A stretch of DNA of 37,252 bases from Chitinophagaceae bacterium (GTDB taxonomy: Bacteria > Bacteroidota > Bacteroidia > Chitinophagales > REEL01). Position 1 is the stretch's first letter, and each line of letters starts with the position of its first letter. A model generated the notes under the pieces. It worked only from the letters and a program-made list of their open reading frames with translations. It searched no databases and had not been told where the DNA came from. The stretch lies in assembly GCA_007695095.1 (NCBI GenBank), contig REEL01000147.1, positions 1-37,252 of the forward strand. The letters are read 5' to 3'. A program made the translations under genes and the position numbers. This document shows, one piece after another, positions 25,173-34,672 of the stretch.

Positions 25173-26615
25173 ATGCAGAAAATTACTATAGCAAAAGGAG
25201 ATGGAATAGGGCCGGAAATAATGGAGGCTACGCTTAAGATTATAAAAGCAGCCGGAGCGCAAATTGAAACGGAAGAAATCGAAATAGGAGAAAAAGTATA
25301 TTTATCAGGAAATTCATCAGGGATCTCTGAGAATGCCTGGGATATAATTGACAGAAATAAAGTTTTTCTGAAAGCACCTATCACTACCCCTCAGGGTGGC
25401 GGATATAAAAGTTTAAATGTTACTATAAGAAAAATGCTGGGCCTATACTCAAATGTAAGACCTTGCCAAAGTTTGCATCCTTTTGTGGAAACCAAACACC
25501 CTAAGCTGGATATGGTAATCATAAGGGAAAATGAAGAAGATTTATATGCCGGAATTGAACATCAGCAAACTCAGGAAGTTATTCAATGTCTCAAACTAAT
25601 TAGTAAGCCGGGTTGCGAAAAAATAATCCGCTATGCTTTTGAGTATGCCCGTCAATACGGGAGGAAAAAAGTCACCTGTTTCACTAAAGATAATATCATG
25701 AAGCAGACTGATGGTACTTTTCACAAAATTTTTGATGAAATAGCCAAAGAGTATCCGGAAATAGAAAATGAGCATTGGATAATTGATATTGGAGCAGCCA
25801 GAGTTGCTGCAAAACCGGAAATTTTCGATGTAATCGTTACTTTAAACCTTTACGGAGATATAATTTCTGACATTGCTGCTGAAATTGCCGGTTCGGTTGG
25901 TATTGCAGGCTCTTCAAATATCGGTGAAAATCATGCTATGTTTGAAGCCATTCACGGCTCTGCACCTGATATTGCCGGTCAAAAAATTGCAAATCCTTCC
26001 GGTTTACTGCAAGGAGCTGTTATGATGTTAAACCACATTGGTCAGGGAATTGTAGCTGAAAAAGTACATAACGCCTGGTTAAGAACCATAGAAGAAGGCA
26101 TACATACAGCTGATATCTATAAAGACGGAATCAGTAAAAAGAAAGTAAATACCGATGACTTTGCAAGTGCTGTAATTAGTAACCTCGGGAAACTTCCTGA
26201 AAAGTTTAAAGCAGCAGATTTCAGTAAAGCCAGCGGACAACTGACTGTTAAAAAATATGAAAAGAAAACACCCGCTAAAAAAGATTTGTATGGTGTTGAC
26301 TTATTTGTAGATTGGAACGGAACAAATCCCAATGAAATCGGAGAAAAGCTGAATCAGATAAAATCTGCAAACTTAAGTCTCAGCATGATTACCAACAGAG
26401 GTATTAAAGTTTGGCCACAAGGCTTTAAAGGCACTTTTTGTACTGACCACTGGAGATGTCGCTTCAAGCCTACATCTGAAAATGTTGAGATAAATAAAAC
26501 TGAAATCATTAGTCTGCTGGAGCAAGCAAATAATATAGGTGTTGATGTTGTAAAAACAGAAAACCTCTATAAATTCGATGGTGAAATTGCTTTCTCTCTC
26601 GGACAGGGACAGTAA
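25173..26615 (+). CDS. icd: NADP-dependent isocitrate dehydrogenase
   Basis: It oxidatively decarboxylates isocitrate to 2-oxoglutarate in the TCA cycle. The N terminus IAKGDGIGPEIM is the family start. TPQGGGYKSLNVTIRKMLG holds substrate contacts, with IIRENEEDLYAGIEH and DGTFHKIFDEIA next, then the NADP-binding loop HGSAPDIAGQ with GLLQGAVMM. A C-terminal extension of about 140 residues brings the length to 480, as in the Thermus/Bacteroidota type. I start at ATG 25173. The longer frame from TTG 25149 would begin inside the -7 box. The stop TAA directly abuts the stop of the convergent lipoprotein gene. Confidence 0.93.
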   Translation: MQKITIAKGDGIGPEIMEATLKIIKAAGAQIETEEIEIGEKVYLSGNSSGISENAWDIIDRNKVFLKAPITTPQGGGYKSLNVTIRKMLGLYSNVRPCQSLHPFVETKHPKLDMVIIRENEEDLYAGIEHQQTQEVIQCLKLISKPGCEKIIRYAFEYARQYGRKKVTCFTKDNIMKQTDGTFHKIFDEIAKEYPEIENEHWIIDIGAARVAAKPEIFDVIVTLNLYGDIISDIAAEIAGSVGIAGSSNIGENHAMFEAIHGSAPDIAGQKIANPSGLLQGAVMMLNHIGQGIVAEKVHNAWLRTIEEGIHTADIYKDGISKKKVNTDDFASAVISNLGKLPEKFKAADFSKASGQLTVKKYEKKTPAKKDLYGVDLFVDWNGTNPNEIGEKLNQIKSANLSLSMITNRGIKVWPQGFKGTFCTDHWRCRFKPTSENVEINKTEIISLLEQANNIGVDVVKTENLYKFDGEIAFSLGQGQ

Positions 26616-27113
26616 TTACATATTGGGTAATAATTCCAATGCTTCATGGCTTCCGGTATAATTGAACTCTTGTTCATTTACACTGAAAGTTTTAATTACA
26701 TTTTCGTAGCAACAACAACAATATTCCGGATACTTCCCTTGAATCTTAACATCTTTTATCTCAAAAAACAGATCTTCAGATGCAGGGCTAAGGATGTGAT
26801 AGATATAATTTGACGGGTTCTCGTAAGTAGCAAATGGAGTCCAGTAACCTAAAATAAATTCAGGTAGAACGTCTGTAAGGCATACGGAGTCTATATATTC
26901 ATCGGTATTATCAACATTAAACTTCAATATAAATACACTATCCTCTTCAGAAAGGCTAAAATCTGAAAGATTCAAACTAAAATGAATTCCGTCTATAAAA
27001 TTTACATCCGGTGCATCACAAATTTCAAATCGACAATTTTTAGAGCAAGAAATACTTATAACTGTCAATAAACTCAATAAGAATAAACGGTAAATAGAAT
27101 TTCTTGCATTCAT
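26616..27113 (-). CDS. Cysteine-rich lipoprotein of unknown function
   Basis: The 165-residue protein has a lipoprotein signal with lipobox ISISC (lipidated Cys23). Nothing in the mature part matches a family I know. Cys27 and Cys32 follow the anchor and Cys78 is isolated. Four consecutive cysteines lie at 132-135 in EYCCCCYENV. The rest looks beta-rich with alternating hydrophobic residues. It starts 9 bases after the 909-residue T9SS protein on the same strand, so it is the last gene of a three-gene surface operon. It may be an outer-membrane partner of those secreted proteins. Function is not established. Confidence 0.75.
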   Translation of the reverse strand: MNARNSIYRLFLLSLLTVISISCSKNCRFEICDAPDVNFIDGIHFSLNLSDFSLSEEDSVFILKFNVDNTDEYIDSVCLTDVLPEFILGYWTPFATYENPSNYIYHILSPASEDLFFEIKDVKIQGKYPEYCCCCYENVIKTFSVNEQEFNYTGSHEALELLPNM

Positions 27114-27122
27114 AATTTAAAA

Positions 27123-29852
27123 TTATCTGAGTAAAGTAACATTCCCTGAAAGTGTATTCGTTTGACCGGTTTGATCTTTTACTACCATATAATATACATA
27201 AACGCCAATCGGTTGCTCTACTCCCTGAAAATATCCATCCCAGGGTGTTGGGTTGTCATGAATCAATTGGCCCCATCTGTTATAAATTTTAAATTCTAAA
27301 ACTTCAAGAAATGCAGCCGGGACTACAAAAAGTTTATCATTTACACCATCACTGTTAGGCGTAAAAGCTGTTGGAACCATATAATCATAACTTCTGATAA
27401 AAACAGTAAAATTATCTTCTTCAACACAACCTGTATTTAAATCCGTTACTTCCACATTGTAGGTAGTAGTTGTTCCGGATACAGCTACCGGAGCCTGAAT
27501 ACCTGCATTATCTAATGTGTTTGACGGTGTCCATACAAAGTTGTAGTTTCCTGTAGGAATAACTTCCACATTTAATGCTGCCGGTTCACCTGCATCCAGT
27601 GTATCTGTAGGGCCTAAAACTTCAATTGTAAAGCCATCCGGAGCTTCAACTGTGAAATTTTGTATCGTCTGACAACCATTTACATCTGTAAGCTCCAAAC
27701 TATAAGATCCGGGCGAAAGATTCTCTGCCTGAACACCACTTTGTCCATCTGACCAAGCGTAGGTAAAAGGTTCCTCACCACTTAACGCAATGGCTTCTGC
27801 TATGCCTGTACAATCTTGTACAAGTGTATTAACATCTGCCGTAACTTCATATTGAAAATCTATTTCTATCGTATCAATATTTATACAATTCTCAGTATCT
27901 GTAACAGTTACCGAATAAAGTCCCGGTAAGAGTTCTTCTAAGGTCTCTGTATCGTTAGTTCCGTTTGACCAGGCTATAGAATAAGGAGAATGCGGACCTA
28001 CAATGTCTACAGATGCAGTTCCTGAGGGATTTTCTTCGCAAAAAGCATCTGTACCGCTAAGACTTATCTCCGTAAAATCAAAGCTTAAGTCTGCTGAAGC
28101 TGTATCCGTATTTCCACATAAATCTGTCACAACAAACTGCATACTTTCAACTTCTCCGGAAGGGATAAAAATCTCATTCGTATCCAAATTATAAGGTATC
28201 CATTCAAGTTCATAGGGTGGCACGCCAAAACTTCCTATCCCAAGTATTTCAATAGTATCTTCCGGACATATTCCACTGCTGACATCTGTTATTACAAACA
28301 ACTCTGCCTCTACAGTTCTCGCTTCAACAGTGATTGTCCAGTTTGCCGGTATAATGTTATGACATATAGTAAGGCAGCCCTGAGGTGTATTTCCTGAAGC
28401 ACATTCAGTACAGTGGTAAGTTCGTAGTTCGAAAGCCATTTCGTGATCCGGGCAGCTTGGGGGTAAACAGGAAATAGCATTAAATGCATCATTAATAGTC
28501 ACATTGCAGGAACCCGGATTTAATGACTGAGGCAAAGAATCACAATTCGCTAAACCTGTAGAACCACAAGGTCCTAAAAGTCGGGTGTATGCATCAATCA
28601 TTCTGCAACCATCACCTAAGCCACAACCCTGAGGTTGGGAATCTACTCTGAAATTTGTTGACATACCAACTAATGTTGACATACCGGGAACTGTAATATT
28701 CCAGGTGGTTGTGCAAAAATTTGTAGGTATGTTTAAGCTTGGATGCATACAATTTGTATTCGCTGTAAAAGGAATAAAATTAGGACTGCTGTAACTATAA
28801 GTAACACTAATTAGAGGGTCAATAATTACCGGATAAACCCTTTCATTTGCCTTCAGCCAATTAGCATCGATGACAAATTCTAAAATGTAATATCCCTTTT
28901 TCTTTAAAATTCGATAATATGCCGGTCTTTCTGCTGAAGCTGACTGATTCAACCCGCTGTCAAAGGAGAGCGGACTAGAAATACTTACAGCCTGTCTGCC
29001 ATTTTCATCTATAATTTCAATACCTCCATACCAACCACCGTCACCCATTTCAATGCCTTCCCCTTTTTGAGTTTGCAAAACCCATCCCTCAGGCAAAATT
29101 AATTTGTCTTGTATAATCAATGATTCAGCATCTGCTAAATCCTTTGAAAGAGTGTTTAAGATGTATTGAGTTTTATACTGCCCTATTTGTAAAGACTGAA
29201 TTTCAAAAGACAAATCTGAAAACTCATAATCTAACAAAACGCCCTTTGGAGCATTTTTATATGCTGCCAAATCAGTGTCTTGAAAAATCCTTTCACTATT
29301 TTTCACTATACTTATCTCATATGCTGTTTTCCATTCAAATAATTGAATTCCCTCAGTAAATGATTGAAAAGCAGACTTTTCAGTACTGACAATCAAATCT
29401 ATCGGTTGGTTTACCGTGGAAAAAACGGAATTATTTTCATTTGGGAAAAGCCTGTAGTCTAGAGTTTTCCAAAAACCATCTTCATCTTTAAAATGCATGG
29501 GACCAAATGACTGCTGGTAAAAAAAGTGATTATTTCTGCCATCCGGTTTAATATATGTTCGTTCGTGTTCATTTCGCAAATGAATCAACTCAACACAGTT
29601 TTCACAATCCGCTCTGAAAGGCTTTGTGGCAAACTCAGGATGTCGGTGAAACTCTTTTGGTACCTGATTAAAAAGTAGTTCTTTTTCATGATTACGCAAT
29701 GACTCTACTTGAATCGCCTGACTATAATCGGGAGCAAAAATTGAAGTATTAACGTTAATTTCTTCTGCTGCATAAGTAACACTCAGCGAAAAAAAATAAA
29801 ATATAAATACTAAAAAAAGGATACATCTAAATCTAAAAAACATGTACTTCAA
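27123..29852 (-). CDS. T9SS type B cargo protein with SprB repeats and gliding-motility-type C-terminal domain
   Basis: The 909-residue protein opens with a signal peptide (hydrophobic 8-27). Residues about 30-350 form a large unrecognised domain (GPMHFKDEDGFWKTLDYRLF), followed by a cysteine-rich region (about 365-530). Two SprB-type repeats follow at about 600-730 (IAWSNGTNDTETLEELLPG, YAWSDGQSGVQAENLSPG). A PKD-like unit comes next, and the type B sorting domain starts near 824 (VPTAFTPNSDGVNDKLF, then KIYNRWGQLIHDN, ending VTLLR). The sorting domain directs type IX secretion and surface retention, typically of adhesins. It lies 5 bases after the 1069-residue gene. The name reflects domain content and not demonstrated motility. 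Confidence 0.9.
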   Translation of the reverse strand: MKYMFFRFRCILFLVFIFYFFSLSVTYAAEEINVNTSIFAPDYSQAIQVESLRNHEKELLFNQVPKEFHRHPEFATKPFRADCENCVELIHLRNEHERTYIKPDGRNNHFFYQQSFGPMHFKDEDGFWKTLDYRLFPNENNSVFSTVNQPIDLIVSTEKSAFQSFTEGIQLFEWKTAYEISIVKNSERIFQDTDLAAYKNAPKGVLLDYEFSDLSFEIQSLQIGQYKTQYILNTLSKDLADAESLIIQDKLILPEGWVLQTQKGEGIEMGDGGWYGGIEIIDENGRQAVSISSPLSFDSGLNQSASAERPAYYRILKKKGYYILEFVIDANWLKANERVYPVIIDPLISVTYSYSSPNFIPFTANTNCMHPSLNIPTNFCTTTWNITVPGMSTLVGMSTNFRVDSQPQGCGLGDGCRMIDAYTRLLGPCGSTGLANCDSLPQSLNPGSCNVTINDAFNAISCLPPSCPDHEMAFELRTYHCTECASGNTPQGCLTICHNIIPANWTITVEARTVEAELFVITDVSSGICPEDTIEILGIGSFGVPPYELEWIPYNLDTNEIFIPSGEVESMQFVVTDLCGNTDTASADLSFDFTEISLSGTDAFCEENPSGTASVDIVGPHSPYSIAWSNGTNDTETLEELLPGLYSVTVTDTENCINIDTIEIDFQYEVTADVNTLVQDCTGIAEAIALSGEEPFTYAWSDGQSGVQAENLSPGSYSLELTDVNGCQTIQNFTVEAPDGFTIEVLGPTDTLDAGEPAALNVEVIPTGNYNFVWTPSNTLDNAGIQAPVAVSGTTTTYNVEVTDLNTGCVEEDNFTVFIRSYDYMVPTAFTPNSDGVNDKLFVVPAAFLEVLEFKIYNRWGQLIHDNPTPWDGYFQGVEQPIGVYVYYMVVKDQTGQTNTLSGNVTLLR

Positions 29853-29857
29853 TATGA

Positions 29858-32800
29858 TTAACGTAATAATAAAATTTCCCCGGTTTTACTTATATTTTGC
29901 CCATCAGGACTTGAAGCTTGTAAAATGTACACATAGTTTCCGGATGGTTGAATACTATTTTTATAAGTTCCGTCCCATTTCATGGAAACATCATTAGTTT
30001 CAAAAACCATTTCCCCCCATCTGTTAAAAATCCTAAAATATTCCAGTTGAATATCTCCTTCAACTATAACGCCCGCTGCATTATTTAATCCGCCACTTTT
30101 TGGAGAAAAAACATTAGGAACTGCTATACTGAATTCTATGTCTTCCATTTCTTCAACAACTATAGTCATTGAATCTGTGCCTACACAATTATTTTCATCG
30201 ACAACAGTCAGATAGTAAGTGATAGTTGAGTCAGGAGTAGAAATAGGCTCACATGCTTCCGAATTATCTAAAAACAGAGCAGGCTCCCATATACATGAAA
30301 GACCACCTAAAGCTATAAGCTGAACACTTTCACCCTCAGTTATAACTTCATCCTCTCCGGCATATGCAGGCGCATCAGGGTATACAGTCACTAAAACACT
30401 GTCCGTATAAACACAATTATTCGTATCGGTAATAGATAACAAATAACTTACCTCTAAATCTATACTTGAATTATTTTCCAAACTAACCTGTGTTTCAGAT
30501 TGATCTGCATTACTTAATCCGGTATTTGGAGACCAATTGTACGTCAAAGTCTCAATACTTTCACTTCCTAATGTCGCAGAATCTCCATTACAAAAAGCAA
30601 CATCATCTCCGGCAAGATTTGACGGTATGCTATAAACTTCTACCTCAACTTCCTCTTCTACCGCACATCCAAACTGATTTAAGCTTTGTGCAGTGTATAC
30701 AGTTGTCTCTCCTGGACTGACACTTACAAAAGCAGAATTTGAAATGGTATCTTCATTTTCAAACCAATAAAACTGACTTCCGGTACTATTTGAAAAAAGT
30801 TGTACCGTCTCGCCGGGGCAAATAATAGTATCTTCAACAACTGTCATAAATGGTTTTGGCCTGACCTGAAAATTATTGGAACCTGACACTGATCCACATT
30901 CGTTTACAGCATTCACACTTAAGTTCACAAGTCCCTGTGCATCAAAATATACTGTAATCTCATTATTAGAAATATCAATTATTTCACCGTTCGACAAAGA
31001 CCATTGATAAAAAGTAGTTTCTATAAACTCAACTTTAAAAGTTACTGTATCACCTATACAAATAGGTGTTTGGCCCTGTATATTGACATTAGGTACACCT
31101 ATCAAATCAACAAAAGCAGAATCTGCCCACTCCTCAACACAACCGTAATTATGTTCCCGTACTGTAAAAGAAAACTGTCCCGGTGTTGAATTGGCCGTAT
31201 TTATCAATAATGGATTAAACTCCCAGAAAAACGGCAATCCAAAATTGACAACTTCAGAATACCATTCATAATCTGATTCATCATTAAACGGAGAAATTTG
31301 AAGTGATATCAAATCCCCGGCACAAAGCACCGAATCTGCCGGAATTATATCCGGGGGTTCTATGGATGGCGCTCCTATCGTCAAATTAACAATTGTACCG
31401 AGCACATCATTTTCTGATGTAGAATTTGTGGCCACAATACGCATAAAATAAGGGCCGGGAGCTAATCCGAGCGCCAACAAATCATTTAATGGAGGAGCAT
31501 AAATAATCAGTGTCGTATCTGAGGTAGCTTCAACAGAGCCTAAAACTCCGGTATTGATTATGAAAAACATTTCCGGATCCAATATTTGTACCTGAAATTC
31601 ATTGCCCGGTAAATAGACCGCATCCGTATTCCATTCGTTAATATTTATGGTTATTTCAGCTGAATCTCCATACAGTTCATTAATGCAGAGCTGAACGTTT
31701 TCAATATCATTGGTCAAAATATCACATTCCCGAATACATATAGGACCATAGGCAAAAGCAAGAGAATCAGGTGTATCAGGACTGGTAGCAAGAATTCTTA
31801 TATAATATCCACAACCGGGAGGCACTTCCGGTACAATTCCACCTACACTTCCAGGGTCAGAGCCTAAAGAAGGATCATAGGTTTCGTTATCAAAAATTTC
31901 ACCTATAAAAGTCGGGTCATTAAAACTACCGTTGGAATCGGATAATTCAGCGATATAAAAATTATCAAATTCATAAGCACCCGTACTGAAGAATGGAACA
32001 GAAATAATACTATTAATGCACATAGTATCCGGCCCCATATCTATGACCGGTTGTTGTGCCGTTGTCGAATTTCCGCAATCTATGGTTTCTATACAAACAC
32101 TGGCATTTCCAACTATTTGAGGCACCGGTGATAATCGAACCATCCGTATTCGGTAGCATGATGCAATAGCTGCATTTGTTGGGATAATTAAACTTACAGC
32201 ACCAATGGTTGTTCCCGGAGCAACGTTAACTACACCTAAACTGGTTGGGGTTGCAAAACTTCCCGTAGCATTGGATATTTGAAAACTAAAAGAACCACCG
32301 CATGTAGGTTCTGTAATATTATAGACTACGGTAATTGGATTCCCTCTACATACCGGATTCGGAAATAAAGTTTGAATATTAAATTCAAGACTGGGTGAAG
32401 GAGTTCCAACGACAATGATATCATCTACTCCAAAAGAAATCTCATTAGAAGAAGACGAACCACTATTTACCCACCTGAAAGCAAATCTCAAATCAGCTTC
32501 GCCATTAAATGCCGGATCTTGAATTGTAGTGTATCTCCAAAGTGGTTGATTGTTATACTTTTGGTTTCCTGTTTGAGTCCATGTGTCTCCCCCGTCAGTA
32601 CTATAATAAACTTCAGCATAATCATCTGCATTTCCTCCGGCTATATAGAAAAAAGAAAAAATCACATCATCCATACCCAATGTACAAAACCCACCCTGCA
32701 TTTTTACAAATCTATCGGAAGGTTCATCTGAATCGTAAGAAGCATTAGCTGTCGTACCGCTGCTTGCACTATCGTGTATGTGCAAATACTTACTATTTGG

Positions 32801-33067
32801 AGCGCCGGTAATAGTTCCGCTGACAACATTTGACTGATCCGGTGTATTCGGATAAATACCCGCACCATCATATTCATTATTTACAATCCAGGTATTCGGA
32901 CCAAAGTTTTGGGTTGCCAATGAATCATCAACATTTAGTTCAAACTGATGAGTCGCTCCGTTAAAATTCTCTTGAAAAAGCTGAATTGTTTGCTGGGCTT
33001 GCAAAGTGACATATCCAAAGCTAAGAAATATGCTTAGAATTGTAAGTTTTAAATAATTACGGGTCAT
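29858..33067 (-). CDS. Large T9SS type B surface protein with MAM-like and Ig/PKD-like domains
   Basis: This 1069-residue protein has a signal peptide ending near LQAQ (residue 25). A MAM/choice-of-anchor-J-like jelly-roll domain (about 27-225; ENFNGATHQF, FSFFYIAGGNADDYAEVYYS, FGVDDIIVVG) comes next. A series of Ig/PKD-like beta domains with repeated acidic Cys-containing units covers about 230-970. The final 85 residues are the gliding-motility-type sorting domain (VPNVFSPKSGGLNNAAG, then RIFNRWGEMVFETND, ending ILLLR). It is the first gene of a minus-strand operon with the 909-residue cargo protein and a lipoprotein. Ligand unknown. Binding to polysaccharide or other surfaces is a family-level guess. 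Confidence 0.9.
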   Translation of the reverse strand: MTRNYLKLTILSIFLSFGYVTLQAQQTIQLFQENFNGATHQFELNVDDSLATQNFGPNTWIVNNEYDGAGIYPNTPDQSNVVSGTITGAPNSKYLHIHDSASSGTTANASYDSDEPSDRFVKMQGGFCTLGMDDVIFSFFYIAGGNADDYAEVYYSTDGGDTWTQTGNQKYNNQPLWRYTTIQDPAFNGEADLRFAFRWVNSGSSSSNEISFGVDDIIVVGTPSPSLEFNIQTLFPNPVCRGNPITVVYNITEPTCGGSFSFQISNATGSFATPTSLGVVNVAPGTTIGAVSLIIPTNAAIASCYRIRMVRLSPVPQIVGNASVCIETIDCGNSTTAQQPVIDMGPDTMCINSIISVPFFSTGAYEFDNFYIAELSDSNGSFNDPTFIGEIFDNETYDPSLGSDPGSVGGIVPEVPPGCGYYIRILATSPDTPDSLAFAYGPICIRECDILTNDIENVQLCINELYGDSAEITININEWNTDAVYLPGNEFQVQILDPEMFFIINTGVLGSVEATSDTTLIIYAPPLNDLLALGLAPGPYFMRIVATNSTSENDVLGTIVNLTIGAPSIEPPDIIPADSVLCAGDLISLQISPFNDESDYEWYSEVVNFGLPFFWEFNPLLINTANSTPGQFSFTVREHNYGCVEEWADSAFVDLIGVPNVNIQGQTPICIGDTVTFKVEFIETTFYQWSLSNGEIIDISNNEITVYFDAQGLVNLSVNAVNECGSVSGSNNFQVRPKPFMTVVEDTIICPGETVQLFSNSTGSQFYWFENEDTISNSAFVSVSPGETTVYTAQSLNQFGCAVEEEVEVEVYSIPSNLAGDDVAFCNGDSATLGSESIETLTYNWSPNTGLSNADQSETQVSLENNSSIDLEVSYLLSITDTNNCVYTDSVLVTVYPDAPAYAGEDEVITEGESVQLIALGGLSCIWEPALFLDNSEACEPISTPDSTITYYLTVVDENNCVGTDSMTIVVEEMEDIEFSIAVPNVFSPKSGGLNNAAGVIVEGDIQLEYFRIFNRWGEMVFETNDVSMKWDGTYKNSIQPSGNYVYILQASSPDGQNISKTGEILLLR

Positions 33068-33200
33068 GATTTATATGAATTAGACCCTAAATTTAAATAA
33101 AACTACACGGAATTTATGCACTTTAGACAATCTCTTTTAGTAACATCTACACCAAAACTGTCTTTAATTTACTACAAAAACAAAGACTTAATTGAAAAAA

Positions 33201-33893
33201 CTATTCTGCAAACTCTGCTATCGTCTCTCTCGCCCAATTCAATGCAATTGATAGTTGCTGGTTTTTATTTAAAAAACTACTGTCTAGTTCTTTTGCATCT
33301 TCCGCCATTCTAAGCGGACTGGTTTCTCGATTTATATCTATACGATCTCTTTCTTCTAAGTTTTTTTGAACAGCTTCCTCTGTGACTTGTATGTTTTTCT
33401 CCAGCAATTCTTTTAATCTCCTTTCCGTTCGTACCTCTAAATTTGCCGTCATAAAAATCTTTAACTCTGCATCAGGGAAAACAACTGTACCGATATCTCT
33501 CCCATCCATTACAATTCCGGTTTCATTACGCAAAGATTGCTGAATTTCAACCAAAAAACTACGAACCTCAGGCAATGTGCTGACTATGCTTACATTATCG
33601 GAAATTTCCATGCTGCGTATTTCATTTTCTATATTTTTACCATTCAGTATGGTTTGCTGAATACCGGTTTCTTTATCAAACTTCAATTCTATTTTTACCT
33701 TTTTGAGTGCTTTTTGTAATTCTTCTTTGTTGTTGAAGTTTACTTTTTCGTGTAAAAAAAAGTATGTGATTGCCCTGTACATAGCGCCGGAATCGATATA
33801 GACATACTCCAATTCACGAGCAAGCTCTTTTGCTAAGGTTGATTTACCGCAGGATGAATACCCATCTACTGCTATTGTAATTTTTTTATGCAT
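33201..33893 (-). CDS. cmk: Cytidylate kinase
   Basis: Cmk phosphorylates CMP and dCMP to the diphosphates for nucleic-acid synthesis. The P-loop GYSSCGKST is at residues 11-19, the CMP-binding YIDSGAMYRA follows, then MDGRDIGTVVFPDAELKIF, and the lid contains RDRIDINRETSPLR. The 230-residue length is normal. A TATTTTTG box lies 4 bases before its ATG (see separate entry). The next gene on this strand starts 133 bases after its stop. It is not next to rpsA or isoprenoid genes here. Confidence 0.95.
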   Translation of the reverse strand: MHKKITIAVDGYSSCGKSTLAKELARELEYVYIDSGAMYRAITYFFLHEKVNFNNKEELQKALKKVKIELKFDKETGIQQTILNGKNIENEIRSMEISDNVSIVSTLPEVRSFLVEIQQSLRNETGIVMDGRDIGTVVFPDAELKIFMTANLEVRTERRLKELLEKNIQVTEEAVQKNLEERDRIDINRETSPLRMAEDAKELDSSFLNKNQQLSIALNWARETIAEFAE

Positions 33894-33897
33894 ACAG

Positions 33898-33905
33898 CAA
33901 AAATA
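33898..33905 (-). promoter_or_regulatory. -7 promoter box (TATTTTTG) of cmk
   Basis: Minus-strand TATTTTTG ends 4 bases before the cmk ATG, so transcription would start at or next to the start codon, as for cysC. Confidence 0.5.
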
Positions 33906-34004
33906 AAAAAAATAAAAAGGTATTTTTGTTTTTCTTTTTACAGAAGTAATTTATTCATTGATTAAAAAATAAGCGGACTCTGGTATAAAATAAGTTATTT
34001 AAAC

Positions 34005-34012
34005 TATGTTTG
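34005..34012 (+). promoter_or_regulatory. -7 promoter box (TATGTTTG) of the PH-domain gene
   Basis: Exact TAnnTTTG match 13 bases before ATG 34026 and 25 bases before ATG 34038. The second ATG would have the more normal short leader. Confidence 0.5.
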
Positions 34013-34037
34013 CCTTCTATTACAAATGATTATAACT

Positions 34038-34595
34038 ATGAGTGATTCTACTTTCAGATTAAAAAAGAGACTTTTTAATAAAAATGAAAAAGAAATTTGG
34101 AGCGGTTCACCTAAAAAGGGCTTTTTCTTTCAAAAATCAGACATTTATCCCTTGTTTTTCGGCATATGCTGGCTGACTTTTAGCTTTTATTGGAGTAGTC
34201 TTGCCAAAGAAGAATCACCGGAAATGGCGATGGCAGCAATACCGCTGATAATTATTGGATTTTACTTAGTTTTTGGCAGATTCATACTCGATATTATTAC
34301 CAGAGCAAATACCACTTATCTGATTACTGATAGCCGTTTTATTGTTCAATCCGGTTTTCCTTTTAAAAGTGTCCGTTCATATGATTTAATGTCGCTGAAT
34401 AATATCCATTTTATTGAAACTTCAGACGGGAGCGGAAATATATTATTTGGAGATCAGGACATGCCGGCACAAACAGAAAACTCTTTTGCTATAAGCTTTT
34501 CAAACAAATATTTCAAAGGAATCTATAATATTCAAGACGTGCGAACAGTTAATAATAAGCTTTCTGAAGCAAGAAAGAACCATAATATTAAATAA
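34038..34595 (+). CDS. Bacterial PH-like domain membrane protein
   Basis: The protein has about 185 residues. A soluble N terminus (KNEKEIWSGSPKKGFFF, a motif typical of bacterial PH-domain proteins) is followed by two membrane helices (about 33-50 and 64-86). A PH-like region holds TTYLITDSRFIVQSGFPFKSVRSYDLMSLNNI. Such proteins sit in the inner membrane and their roles are mostly unknown. Translation can begin at ATG 34026 (MIIT first) or at 34038. I chose the latter because it leaves a more typical distance from the -7 box. The gene is 77 bases before the prolyl oligopeptidase gene on the same strand. Confidence 0.82.
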   Translation: MSDSTFRLKKRLFNKNEKEIWSGSPKKGFFFQKSDIYPLFFGICWLTFSFYWSSLAKEESPEMAMAAIPLIIIGFYLVFGRFILDIITRANTTYLITDSRFIVQSGFPFKSVRSYDLMSLNNIHFIETSDGSGNILFGDQDMPAQTENSFAISFSNKYFKGIYNIQDVRTVNNKLSEARKNHNIK

Positions 34596-34672
34596 GTGTT
34601 TTCAATAAAATCATCTTTATCATCTTATTTAACCCTAACTTTTTTTAATAAAAAAAAATTGAAACCCCAAAT

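Noticed and set aside
33116-33313. Short plus-strand frame between the surface operon and cmk
   Set aside because: More than half overlaps the cmk coding sequence and no motif supports it.
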